Below, piece after piece: positions 34,106-42,132 of a DNA stretch of 64,000 bases. The DNA comes from Streptomyces sp. NBC_00425 (GTDB taxonomy: Bacteria; Actinomycetota; Actinomycetes; Streptomycetales; Streptomycetaceae), in the NCBI RefSeq assembly GCF_036030735.1, contig NZ_CP107928.1, positions 6,944,001 to 7,008,000 of the forward strand, read 5' to 3'. The notes beneath the pieces were generated by a model. It was not told the origin of the DNA, made no database searches, and worked only from the letters and a program-made list of their open reading frames with translations. The translations under genes were made by a program, and so were the position numbers. Position 1 is the stretch's first letter. The number at the start of each line of letters is the position of its first letter.

Positions 34106-34249
34106 CTGGTGGTTCTGTGGCCCGGCTCACGCCGTGAGGCGCCCGCCCGGCCCTTCGTCGCCCCCGGCGGGAGTGGCCGTCCCGGCCGGGCGGCGTCTCG
34201 TATGCGACGGGAGTGAACGGTCCCCGAGGGGGCATCCGGGCCGTCAGCC

Positions 34250-34626
34250 GCTCTCCGCGGCGGCCGGAGCACCCCGTCGGGAAACCGTGGATCGCGGCCC
34301 GCCTCGCGCTGCGCGCCCCGCACGCGTACGCCGCCTGTTCCTCCTCGACCCGACCCGGTGCTTCGCCGGATACGAGGCGGCGTACCTGCCGCGCGTCCTG
34401 CCGATGCCCGTGCGGCCCACCCCGCGCCGGTCCTGCTGCTCGTGGCCGCGAACAGCAGGACCCATGACGCGCACACCCTGGCGGCCCGGGCGGGCGAGGC
34501 AGTGCGGTGCGCGAACTCGGGACGACCGTCCTGCCGGACGTCTCCCCTCACGCGCTGCCGCCCGCCGCGCCCTCCGGAACGGGCCGCCGTGTCAACGGGT
34601 TCCTGTGCGGCCGGTTCCTGTGCGGC
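34250..34626 (+). pseudogene. Decayed alpha/beta hydrolase gene
   Basis: Fragments of one alpha/beta hydrolase are spread over all three forward frames. Frame of 34213 gives HPVGKPWIAARLALRAPH (34270-34324), the remains of a nucleophile elbow. The frame starting 34323 gives RVRRLFLLDPTRCFAGY and YLPRVLPMPVRPTPR. The frame of 34358 gives HPAPVLLLVAANSRTHDAHTL (34418 on). The frame at 34507 gives VRELGTTVLPDVSPHALPPA, the catalytic histidine region. Read together they run in the correct order of the fold, with at least three frameshifts and missing pieces. The rest of the 665-base gap between glnII and 34633 holds only the GlnR box and no other gene. Confidence 0.65.
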
Positions 34627-34632
34627 CGAGTC

Positions 34633-35358
34633 TCACCCCACCTTCTCGATCACGGCCCGGCGGATCAGGAACTTGCCCGGTTCACGGACGAGTTCGAAGG
34701 CCGCGTTGTTGAGCAGGGCGCAACTCCCGGAGACCGAGGTCACCTCCACGGTCGTGGACTTGTTGTTGTCCAGGTTGGTGACCTTCAGCCTGGTCCCCGC
34801 CGGGAACTGGTTGCTCGACGCGGCCGGGGCCCCGCCCTCGCCGGAGAGGGTCACCGTGGAGCCGTTGCAGACCTGCCGACCGGAGGCGGCGCCGTTTCCC
34901 GCGTTGCCGTTGTTCCCGGTGCCGCCCGCGGGGGCCGAGGCCGCCTGCGAGGGCTGGGTCGCCTGGGCGCCGCCGGTCTGGGCGCCGCCGGTCTGAGCGC
35001 CGCCGGTCTGGGCGCCGCCCGTCTGGGAGTCCTGAGCCGACTCCCCGACGGTGCACCCGGACGCCTTCTGCTGCACCTTGATCTGCGTGATGACGGCCTC
35101 GCGGTTGGCGATGCGGGCCTGGGACTGGGCGTCCGGGGCCGCCCGCTGTCCGTCGATGAACTTCTGGTTGTTGCCGAGGGCGGTGGCGAGGCCCTGGCAC
35201 ACCGTCGAGTTCGCGGCGGACAGCGGCGTCGCGTTCTGCGGGGTCTGGGCGGCGTTCGAGGTGTTCGCCATGGCGAAGGCGCCACCGCCCGCGACCGCCG
35301 CCGCGCTGACGAGCAGCGCGATCTTCTTCTTCGTGCCGACAGTTCTCCTGCGCGACAT
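34633..35358 (-). CDS. Secreted protein with GGAQT repeats and C-terminal beta domain
   Basis: 241 residues; AGGAGG precedes the ATG. A signal sequence (KKKIALLVSAAAVAGGGAFAMA) is followed by a helical segment bounded by two cysteines (VCQGLATALGNNQKFIDG to QKASGC), four copies of the five-residue unit TGGAQ and an Ala/Gly/Asn linker. The C-terminal domain (VCNGSTVTLSGEGG, FPAGTRLKVTNLDNNKSTTV, VSGSCALLNNAAFELV) has the look of an RlpA-like double-psi barrel. The layout parallels the DUF1996 protein at 27134. It may act at the cell wall; no enzyme residues are assigned. Confidence 0.85.
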   Translation of the reverse strand: MSRRRTVGTKKKIALLVSAAAVAGGGAFAMANTSNAAQTPQNATPLSAANSTVCQGLATALGNNQKFIDGQRAAPDAQSQARIANREAVITQIKVQQKASGCTVGESAQDSQTGGAQTGGAQTGGAQTGGAQATQPSQAASAPAGGTGNNGNAGNGAASGRQVCNGSTVTLSGEGGAPAASSNQFPAGTRLKVTNLDNNKSTTVEVTSVSGSCALLNNAAFELVREPGKFLIRRAVIEKVG

Positions 35359-35463
35359 GCGCGCCTCCTGAGAGGTAGGGGAGCGTACGCCGCTATGTAC
35401 GAGATACCGAACGAGGTTGCTCAGCGGCCCCAGGAGTCAGTTCGAGTGGCGTGCGTCACACGT

Positions 35464-35506
35464 CGCTACCGCTACCGCTACCGCTACCGCTACCGCTACC
35501 GCTACC
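35464..35506. repeat. Seven tandem CGCTAC hexamers
   Basis: The hexamer CGCTAC is repeated seven times without error. On the minus strand it reads GTAGCG repeatedly, and the stop codon of the ArsC-like gene (TAG at 35502-35504) is the first of several in-frame TAG codons supplied by it. Confidence 0.95.
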
Positions 35507-35861
35507 GGGACAACACGTCCCGGACGGCCTCGTCGGTGCGGGCCACCACGGCGGTGCCGTCGTCGGCGGTGATGATCGGGCGCTGGATGAGCTTCGGGTG
35601 TGCGGCGAGGGCCGCGATCCAGCGCCCGCGCGTGTCCGCGTCCCGCGCCCAGTCCCTCAGCCCCAGTTCCTTGGCCGCGGCCTCCTGGGTGCGTGTGATG
35701 TCCCACGGCTCCAGGCCGAGGCGGTCGAGCACCGCCTCGATCTCGTCCTCGGTCGGGACGTCCTCCAGGTAGCGGCGGACGGTGTAGTCGGCACCCTCGG
35801 CGTCGAGCAGGGTGAGGGCGCTGCGGCACTTGGAACAGGCGGGGTTGATCCAGATCTCCAT
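35502..35861 (-). CDS. ArsC/Spx-family arsenate reductase-like protein
   Basis: 119 residues from the ATG at 35861. The thioredoxin-like start MEIWINPACSKCRSALTLLD has the CxxC of this family, followed by YTVRRYLEDVPTEDEIEAVLDRLG and HPKLIQRPIITADDGTAVVAR, the arsenate-binding-type RP-I loop. Family members reduce arsenate with glutathione or thioredoxin or act as redox sensors. No ars operon genes are adjacent, so arsenate resistance is not assured. Its stop lies in a hexanucleotide repeat. Confidence 0.87.
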   Translation of the reverse strand: MEIWINPACSKCRSALTLLDAEGADYTVRRYLEDVPTEDEIEAVLDRLGLEPWDITRTQEAAAKELGLRDWARDADTRGRWIAALAAHPKLIQRPIITADDGTAVVARTDEAVRDVLSR

Positions 35862-36145
35862 GCCGGTCACGGTAGCCCGGAAGCCGTCCCGGGAGGCGAG
35901 GCGGCCGGCGTCGTCGCGTCCCGGTGCGTCCGGTCGGCCCGCCATGCGGTCTGTTCGATTTTCTCGCCGCCTCGCCCGCCTCACCCGAACCTGCTGTGAC
36001 ATGGCCGCAAAACCCTTACTCACCTGGACTTTTGACGGCCCGTTCAGGCCTGCGCGATGTCAGTCCCAGGCGGTAAACTGTAAGCAGTGTTCGAGGGTTG
36101 GCCGGAGATTCCGGACCGAGCCCTGACCGCGACAGGAGGATGCCT

Positions 36146-36460
36146 GTGCCCGCTGCCGCACTGAAGCCGAAGCCGTTGCCGACCCAGTCCACCGCGAAGC
36201 GTTCCGTCCAGCTCGACCTGCCCTACGGGCCGGTGGTGAAGCAGGCGTTGCCGCCCGGGCGGCCGCGTGAGTGGTACGTCATGCACAACCGTCGCCTCAA
36301 GGCCATGCGCCTCGCCATCGCCCTGCTCGACCTGGGCGTGTATATGCCGAACCAGGCCCGCAACGAGCGGATCCGCAGCACGGCGGAGCTGATCGGCCTG
36401 CATCCGCCGTCGGACACGACCTGCCACATGGTGCGGGCGCTGCTGCGGTACAGCCGGTGA
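36146..36460 (+). CDS. Conserved hypothetical protein, 104 residues
   Basis: The GTG at 36146 has AGGAGG exactly six bases upstream, better placed than the ATG inside that site or the longer open frame from 36098. The N-terminus is lysine/proline rich (AALKPKPLPTQSTAKRS), then comes a compact core with LDLPYGPVVKQALPPGRPREWYVMHN, RRLKAMRLAIALLDLGVYMP and TAELIGLHPPSDTTCHMVRALLRY. It has no signal or membrane helix. The helical, basic core could bind nucleic acid or a protein partner. I do not recognise a named family. Confidence 0.8.
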   Translation: MPAAALKPKPLPTQSTAKRSVQLDLPYGPVVKQALPPGRPREWYVMHNRRLKAMRLAIALLDLGVYMPNQARNERIRSTAELIGLHPPSDTTCHMVRALLRYSR

Positions 36461-36672
36461 GGCGGGCGCCGGGCGCCGTCACACGGGACGACGCCCGGCG
36501 CTGACGCACCGGTACGCGCCGGAGCCGGTGCGGCAACCGGCGGCGGTGGACGTCCGCCTGTCGGCGCGAGCAGCCGGCCGCGGGCAGGTGGACGTCCGTC
36601 GAGCGCGCGGGCCGGTCCGCGCCCACCGGGGGGCGAGGCCCGCGTCCGGCCGGTGCGAGGCCGGCGCGCGGG

Positions 36673-37857
36673 TCAGCTCACCAGCTCCTTCTCCATCGGC
36701 GTCCGGAACCTCGGCGTCACCCGGGTCGGGCCCAGCCACGATCCCAGCGCCGCCGCCCGCGAGGCGATCGCCGCCTCGGCCTCGCTCCCCACACCGCGTG
36801 TGTCCAGGATCCGCCACACGATCTCCCCGTCGGCCCGCTGCGCCCACGCGCCCACCACCCGGCCGTTCCACCACACCGTCGGTCCCACGTTCCCGCTGTA
36901 GTCGAACAGGGCGGGGCGCAGCTCCGGGGCCAGATACCAGTCCCGGCCCTGCCAGCCCATCGCCGTCGGGTCGAGGCCGGGCAGCAGGGCCGCCCACGGT
37001 TCGGCCGGCCCGGGCACGGCCTCCACGTCGTCGCCGAGGACGTACCCGGTGCCCTCGTCCAGGGTCACCGCGCGCGCCCCGATCGCCGTCAGAGCGCGGC
37101 GCACCTCCGTGACCCGCCAGCCCGTCCACCACTTCAGGTCGGCCTCCGTGGCCGGGCCGCACGCGGCGAGCCAGCGCCGCAGCAGGTCCGACTGGGCCTC
37201 GGTGGCGGGCAGTTCGGGATGCCGCGGAGCGAGGGCCCAGCGGAACTGGTTCGACGTGAACGAGCCCAGCGGGCGCCCTCTGACCACCTTGCCCTCCACC
37301 CCCAGCACCTTCAACAGCCGTGTCCCCACGCTGTGCAGGCCCTCGTAGGGCTTGCCCGCCGCGTACACGAACCGCTCCCGCAGGCGCGGCTCCTCGGCGG
37401 CCAGCTCCCCCGAAGTGGCCTGCCCGAGACGGGCCAGAGCGGCCAACGCCGACTCCTCGACCTCCTTCAGCCAGGCCGCGTCGGGGGCGCCCGCCGTCGC
37501 CATGTCCTTCAGCAGCTTGGCCCGCTCCCGCGCGGCGACCACGATGCCGGTCGAGGCGTGCACGACCCCCGTCGACTCCGTGGGGAACACGAAGACCGTG
37601 TGCCGCATACCGTGCATGCGCACGAGAGTGCGGTCGGCGTACAGCGCGCGGTCGGTCTGCGTCACCGTCTGCGCAGGGTCGGCCAGCCGGGCGCCCACCG
37701 CCAGGTACACCGTCGCCGGGTCCGTGGCGTGCAGGGCGACCAGGGCGTCGGCGACCGCCTCCGGCGTCGTGCCCCGAGCCCCGGGGGCCAGCCGGTGCCG
37801 CAGGGCCAGCCTGGCCCGCCGCTCCGCCACGTCGATGTGCCGCAGCCCGTCGCCCAT
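36673..37857 (-). CDS. Winged-helix DNA-binding domain protein (HTH_42 type)
   Basis: 394 residues; GGAGG lies just before the ATG at 37857. Landmarks are HIDVAERRARLALRHRL, VADALVALHATDPATVYLAVGAR, RMHGMRHTVFVFP, AGKPYEGLHSVGTRLLKVL and the C-terminal GNVGPTVWWNGRVVGAWAQR. These are typical of the HTH_42/YcaQ-AlkX-like family, in which the fold is linked to DNA glycosylase activity against crosslinks for some members. Whether this protein is a glycosylase is uncertain. It is transcribed towards the 104-residue protein gene. Confidence 0.85.
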   Translation of the reverse strand: MGDGLRHIDVAERRARLALRHRLAPGARGTTPEAVADALVALHATDPATVYLAVGARLADPAQTVTQTDRALYADRTLVRMHGMRHTVFVFPTESTGVVHASTGIVVAARERAKLLKDMATAGAPDAAWLKEVEESALAALARLGQATSGELAAEEPRLRERFVYAAGKPYEGLHSVGTRLLKVLGVEGKVVRGRPLGSFTSNQFRWALAPRHPELPATEAQSDLLRRWLAACGPATEADLKWWTGWRVTEVRRALTAIGARAVTLDEGTGYVLGDDVEAVPGPAEPWAALLPGLDPTAMGWQGRDWYLAPELRPALFDYSGNVGPTVWWNGRVVGAWAQRADGEIVWRILDTRGVGSEAEAAIASRAAALGSWLGPTRVTPRFRTPMEKELVS

Positions 37858-38106
37858 CCTGCCTCCGTCCCCCGTGACGCACCGCCCCGGGGCCTCGTCA
37901 CGCCCGTCACCCGTTCCTGACCGCATCCTCCCCGACACCACTGACAACCGGCTCACGGACAACCGGCCGCCCGAACCGCTCCTTGCTGCACTCCCGCGCG
38001 CAGAAAAAGGAGATGCACGGTGAGTGACGGATTTCGTATTCTGAGACGCCACCCGGCCCCCATCGCCACACTCAGTCACCATCGTCGCCCAGGAAGGAGG
38101 CACGCC

Positions 38107-38391
38107 ATGGGCACCGTCGTTCTCTCCGCGGCCGTCGTCCTGGTGGTCCTGGGATTCGGCCACCCGCTCTACTGGCTCGTCGCCGTCGCCGTGCTGTTCC
38201 TGTACGTGCGGTACGGGCTCGCAGCGGCCGCACCGACCTCGTCGTCCGCGCCCGGCCCGGCCCCGGGCCCGGCAGCCGCGCCCACCTCGTACAAGGCGTA
38301 CCGCGAGCGCCGTGACCTGCAGGCCAAGTGGGAGCGCCGCTACCGCCGCGAGCGTCCGCTGCGGCACCGCCGTGACGAGGGCGCCAAGTAG
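38107..38391 (+). CDS. Small membrane protein, 94 residues
   Basis: AGGAGG lies six bases before the ATG at 38107; a longer form from a GTG at 38020, also with AGGAG upstream, adds 29 residues. One or two hydrophobic helices (GTVVLSAAVVLVVLGFG and YWLVAVAVLFLYVRYGL) lead to an Ala/Pro linker and a strongly basic tail (YRERRDLQAKWERRYRRERP). The tail is probably cytoplasmic. It is convergent with pspAB. Function is unknown. Confidence 0.75.
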   Translation: MGTVVLSAAVVLVVLGFGHPLYWLVAVAVLFLYVRYGLAAAAPTSSSAPGPAPGPAAAPTSYKAYRERRDLQAKWERRYRRERPLRHRRDEGAK

Positions 38392-38402
38392 GGCCGTCCG
38401 AC

Positions 38403-38438
38403 CTGTAGGGCCGTCCGACCGCCGGACGGGCCCTACAG
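38403..38438. terminator. Convergent terminator between 38107 gene and pspAB
   Basis: CTGTAGGGCCGTCCG (38403-38417) pairs with 38423-38438 with one bulged base. The pspAB stop codon (38433-38435) lies within the right arm, so transcripts from both sides end in the same hairpin. Confidence 0.7.
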
Positions 38439-39047
38439 GCCGGGGGCTCCCCACACCGGGAACCAGCGGCTCAGGTCCGGCTCGATCCGCAGGTCGTCCG
38501 CCAGGGCGGCCTTCACCTGCAACTCCAGTGCGTTGTCGCGTCGCTGTCCCGCGCCGGGCAGCGGCGCGAACGGGTAGTAGGCGCCCCGCTTGTACAGGTA
38601 CACCAGCGCCAGCCGCTGCCCGTCCGCCCCCCGGGGCCCCGCCGACGGCCCCGCGGCCCTCTCGAACCCGGCGAGGGAGCAGAGCAGTTGGGGGCCGAAG
38701 CCGTTGACCTCCATCGCGCTGTTCACCGCGTGCAGATCGTTGACCAGCAGCGCCAGCTGGTCGGGGGCGCGTTCGGAGACCAGCCAGGAGTAGCCGTAGT
38801 CGTCCCGCAGAAGCCGTACCGGAGGACCGGTGCGCTCGGTGTCGGCGTCGAGGAGCGCCTGCACCTCCCGATGCGTCTGCTCGAAGGCCGAGCCCTCGAC
38901 GGTCGCGAAACACACGGCGCCCTGCCCGGTCGGGGTGAACCCGGCCGCCGCCTCCAGCGTCACCGCCGCCGAGGGCAGCGCGAACAGCTGATCGAGGTCG
39001 GGCGCGACCGGCTTCGTCCGGCCGAGCAGGATGTCCAGCAACCCCAT
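38433..39047 (-). CDS. pspAB: PspA-associated protein PspAB
   Basis: 204 residues starting MGLLDILLGRTKPVAPDLDQLFALPSAAV. The segment GAVCFATVEGSAFEQTHREVQALLD, then LRDDYGYSWLV and LYKRGAYYPFAPL, matches the PspAB family, found with PspA/HtpX in actinobacterial envelope-stress clusters. The ATG lies five bases past the htpX stop, so the two genes form an operon. The partner PspA is not in this window. A role in phage-shock-type membrane stress is inferred from this association. Confidence 0.82.
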   Translation of the reverse strand: MGLLDILLGRTKPVAPDLDQLFALPSAAVTLEAAAGFTPTGQGAVCFATVEGSAFEQTHREVQALLDADTERTGPPVRLLRDDYGYSWLVSERAPDQLALLVNDLHAVNSAMEVNGFGPQLLCSLAGFERAAGPSAGPRGADGQRLALVYLYKRGAYYPFAPLPGAGQRRDNALELQVKAALADDLRIEPDLSRWFPVWGAPGL

Positions 39048-39052
39048 GCCCG

Positions 39053-39979
39053 TCAGCCCGCCCTTCCGGGCGTGGCCGCCTCGCCCAGCTCCGCGGAGAT
39101 CCGGCCCAGCTGGTCGAGCCGCTGCTCCAGGCTCGGGTGGGTGGAGAACAGCCCTGCCACACCGGGCTCGGCGCCCAGCGCCGGGGTGAAGTAGAAGGCG
39201 TTGAACGCCTGGGCCGTCCGCAGGTCCTTCGTCGGGATACGGGCGATGTCGCCGGAGACCTTCGTCAGTGCGGACGCGAGCGCCGAGGGACGGCCGGTCA
39301 GGTGCGCCGCCGCCCGGTCCGCCGCCAGCTCCCGGTACCGCGACAGGGCGCGGATCATGAGGAAGCTGAGCGCGTACACGGCCGCCGAGACGCCCATCAC
39401 CGCGGCGAAGACGGCGGCGGTGTTCTGGTCCCTGCGCCCGCCGCCGAACACCTGGGAGTAGAAAGCGAACCGCACGATCAGTCCGGCGATCACACCGAGG
39501 AACGACGCGACGGTGATCACGGCGACGTCCTTGTGCGCCACATGGGACAGCTCGTGCGCGAGGACGCCCTCCAGCTCGGCCGGCTCCAGCCGCCGCAGCA
39601 GGCCCGTCGTCACGCACACCACCGCGTGCTCGGGACTGCGTCCCGTCGCGAACGCGTTCGGCATGCCCAGGTCGGAGACGGCGACCACCGGCTTGGGCAG
39701 GTCGGCGATCGCGCACAGCCGGTCGATCACGGCGTGCAGCTCGGGATACTCCTCCCGCTCCACGACCCGCCCGCGCATCGCGAACAGGGCGACCCGGTCG
39801 GAGAACCAGTACTGGGCGCCGAGCATCCCCGCCGCCACGACCACGACCAGCACCCAGGACTTCAGCAACACGATCAACGCGGCGACGAACGCCACGTACA
39901 ACAGTCCGAGCAGGAACAACGTGACCGTCATCCGCACGGTCAGCCGCCGATCGCTCTGGAAACGGCTCCGCATCTGCAT
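39053..39979 (-). CDS. htpX: Membrane zinc metalloprotease HtpX
   Basis: 308 residues from the first of two nearby ATGs at 39979. Two N-terminal helices (TVTLFLLGLLYVAFVAALIVLL and SWVLVVVVAAGMLGA), the zinc motif HELSHVAHKD (HExxH), a further helix pair and the third ligand region RELAADRAAAHLTG are present. It degrades damaged membrane proteins, with the active site facing the cytoplasm. It is transcribed with pspAB. Confidence 0.93.
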   Translation of the reverse strand: MQMRSRFQSDRRLTVRMTVTLFLLGLLYVAFVAALIVLLKSWVLVVVVAAGMLGAQYWFSDRVALFAMRGRVVEREEYPELHAVIDRLCAIADLPKPVVAVSDLGMPNAFATGRSPEHAVVCVTTGLLRRLEPAELEGVLAHELSHVAHKDVAVITVASFLGVIAGLIVRFAFYSQVFGGGRRDQNTAAVFAAVMGVSAAVYALSFLMIRALSRYRELAADRAAAHLTGRPSALASALTKVSGDIARIPTKDLRTAQAFNAFYFTPALGAEPGVAGLFSTHPSLEQRLDQLGRISAELGEAATPGRAG

Positions 39980-40140
39980 CACCCCGCAGTCAGGCACTCG
40001 TCCCACTGCCAGTGTGCACCGCCGCACCCCCATGAACGGCCCCGTAACGGCCCCAGGCGGAGCAAAACCTCCCTGTGCACGGCCGGTGCGGCCGCCCGGT
40101 GTCACCGGTCGGGCCGCCGGGCACCGGGGCCGCCTCCGGC

Positions 40141-41526
40141 TCAGAGCTCCGCAACCTGCGCGGCCCGCCTGCGCAGCTCCGGGTCCGGACCGTCGAGCAG
40201 GGCGAGCAGAGCGCCGCGGCGCAGGTCCCCGCCGCGCCGGACGAGCAGCCGGAACGCGGCGAACCGCACATGCGGGGGCCACCCGGCGCCGACCCGCTCG
40301 GTCAGCCACGGCGCCGGCACCGCCTCCGCCGAGGGGAGCACCGAGGCGACGACCTCCCGCACCACGCCCGGCGCCGGATCGTCGAGCAGCGGCCACAACC
40401 GCCGTACGTCGTCGGCGTCGAGCATCCGCAACCCGGCCACCGCCCGGGACCGTACGCGTGCGTCCGGATGCCGGGACAGCGGCCACAGCACCTCCGCGTC
40501 GGCACGCTCGCCGCACTCCGCCAGCCCGAGGACGGCCCCGGGCTCGAGTGCGCCCTCGGGCGAGAGGACGGCCCCGGGCGCAAGGTCCGCCCCGGGCGCA
40601 CGGTCCGCCCCGGGCGCACGGTCCGCCCCGGGCGAGAGGACGGCCGGCGCCGCGCACCGCTCGCGGTACCAGGCGGCCGGGTCACCGCCGTGCTGCCGCA
40701 CGACGTAGCGCGCGCACGCCCGCACCACAGCCGACCGGTCGCCCAGGAACCCCGCGGCCCGTTCCGGCGCCCCCGCTCGTCGCAGCGCGGTCACGCCCGC
40801 CGCGCGCACCGCCGCACCGCGGGCGGTCAGGAGCAGCCCGATCGTGTCGTCGGGGTCCGCGCCGTCGGCCGCGAGGCAGGCCAGGACGGCGTCCGCGCAC
40901 AGGCGCTGGACGACGGTGTCGGGGTCCCGGTGGGCGGCCAGGGCGAGTTCGCCGGGGGAGAGGAGCTTCTGCTCGACCGCCAGCCGGTGGGCGAAGCGGC
41001 GTACGGCGAGGTCGGGGTGGGACAGGAGGCCGGTGAGCGGGCCGCGCGGCCCGGCGCGCAGCAGCTCGGTGAGCAGGTCCGCGGCGAAGCGGCCCCGCTC
41101 CCGGCGGGCGAGCAGCAGGATCAGCGGCGCGAGCGTCTCCGCGTCGGCCGGGCCGAGCCGCTCGCCCAGGACCTCGCGGGCCCGCTCCCGCACGGGCGCG
41201 GCCCAGTCGGCGCACCGCACGACGACCAGTGGCAGCAGACCGGCGTACCGGGCGGCCGGTTCCAGCGCCGCCTCGCGCGTCCGGCCGTCGCGATGACACA
41301 GGGCCAGCGCGAGCCGGGGCTCGTCGAGCAGCGACAGGTCGGCCGGCAGCGGGACGACGCGCTCCCAGTGGGCCAGACCGTCCCACGCATGCAGGTCCGG
41401 CTGTCGCGCTCCCTGGTCCAGCGCGAGCCAGGCCCGTGGACCGGCCCCGGCCACCGTCTCCCGCACGGGAGTGCCCGCCGCGAGCAGCTCCGCCGCCGCT
41501 GTCCCGCCCCGGATGTCCACCGACAT
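40141..41526 (-). CDS. HEAT-repeat-like alpha-helical protein
   Basis: 461 residues from the ATG at 41526. No signal or membrane helix is seen. Many helical pairs with the spacing of HEAT repeats occur, for example HPDLAVRRFAHRLAVEQ, HPDARVRSRAVAGLRML, DPAPGVVREVVASVL and the closing GPDPELRRRAAQVAEL. Between about residues 308 and 342 a low-complexity insert carries four APGAD-type repeats. Such solenoids act as protein scaffolds; nothing in the sequence gives a partner. The small membrane protein gene upstream (41541) is 14 bases away, so the two are probably co-transcribed. Confidence 0.82.
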   Translation of the reverse strand: MSVDIRGGTAAAELLAAGTPVRETVAGAGPRAWLALDQGARQPDLHAWDGLAHWERVVPLPADLSLLDEPRLALALCHRDGRTREAALEPAARYAGLLPLVVVRCADWAAPVRERAREVLGERLGPADAETLAPLILLLARRERGRFAADLLTELLRAGPRGPLTGLLSHPDLAVRRFAHRLAVEQKLLSPGELALAAHRDPDTVVQRLCADAVLACLAADGADPDDTIGLLLTARGAAVRAAGVTALRRAGAPERAAGFLGDRSAVVRACARYVVRQHGGDPAAWYRERCAAPAVLSPGADRAPGADRAPGADLAPGAVLSPEGALEPGAVLGLAECGERADAEVLWPLSRHPDARVRSRAVAGLRMLDADDVRRLWPLLDDPAPGVVREVVASVLPSAEAVPAPWLTERVGAGWPPHVRFAAFRLLVRRGGDLRRGALLALLDGPDPELRRRAAQVAEL

Positions 41527-41540
41527 TTCCCGCGCCCCCT

Positions 41541-41798
41541 CTAGTACGGAGCCCGGAAGCGGGCGTACCCCAGCAGCAGGATCACGCCGATCACGCAGGC
41601 GAGGACGAGCGTCGTCGACAGCCAGGACGAACGGCGGCGCGCCGCCGGGCCGGGATCGGCGCGGAACGGCACCGGCTCCGGGGGGTTCTCCTTCCACCGG
41701 GCGGCCAGCATCCGGGCCCGCGCCGAGGGCTCCTTGTGCGTCGCGGCGTCCGCCCATCTGAGGTCGAACTCGCGCTCGCTGTCGTCCTGTTCGGGCAT
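41541..41798 (-). CDS. Small single-pass membrane protein, 85 residues
   Basis: The sequence begins MPEQDDSEREFDLRWADAAT, has a soluble basic/acidic half (ARARMLAARWKENPPEPVPF) and ends with one membrane helix, SSWLSTTLVLACVIGVILLLGYARF. It is tail-anchored, with the N-terminus in the cytoplasm. Fourteen bases separate its stop from the HEAT-like gene, suggesting an operon in which it could recruit that scaffold to the membrane (inference). Confidence 0.75.
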   Translation of the reverse strand: MPEQDDSEREFDLRWADAATHKEPSARARMLAARWKENPPEPVPFRADPGPAARRRSSWLSTTLVLACVIGVILLLGYARFRAPY

Positions 41799-42132
41799 AC
41801 CTGCGACTCCCCCCGTCGAACAGCAGTGCCAGAAACCATACGACGACGCCCCCGCCCGGAAAAACCGGAAAACGGGGGCGTCGCAGTCGGCCCGTCCGAC
41901 GGGGCAGGGGCCGTCCGACGGGCCGGGGCCGGTCGCACGTCCGTTGCATGGAGATCGTGTGATGCCGGTGGAGGATGAGTACTCGGTGTGATGGCCCGCC
42001 CGTGAATACCAGTGCCCGGCAAACGATTTCAGGCCGTTCCGGGGCTGTAAATCGGCCAAGCCTTGACCTTCGCAGCGTCCTCGTTGAAGATCTTTCCTGG
42101 CCCTCGACAGCGGGGGTGGAAATGGGGGAAAA
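41799..42132. other. Divergent intergenic region with two terminator-like hairpins
   Basis: Between the divergent starts at 41798 and 42133 there are two hairpins: an 11-bp perfect stem (41844-41854 with 41873-41883) and an 8-bp stem (41889-41896 with 41917-41924). Terminators are unexpected between divergent genes. The part from 41930 on has lower GC and probably holds the promoter of the secreted peptide gene. No further gene is seen. Confidence 0.55.

Noticed and set aside
34102..34551. Reverse frame of 149 codons in the glnII-34633 gap
   Set aside because: The forward frames there contain ordered alpha/beta hydrolase fragments, so the reverse frame is a shadow of a pseudogene.
37219..37920. 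Forward frames opposite the winged-helix gene
   Set aside because: They lack ribosome sites and the reverse strand holds a complete family member.
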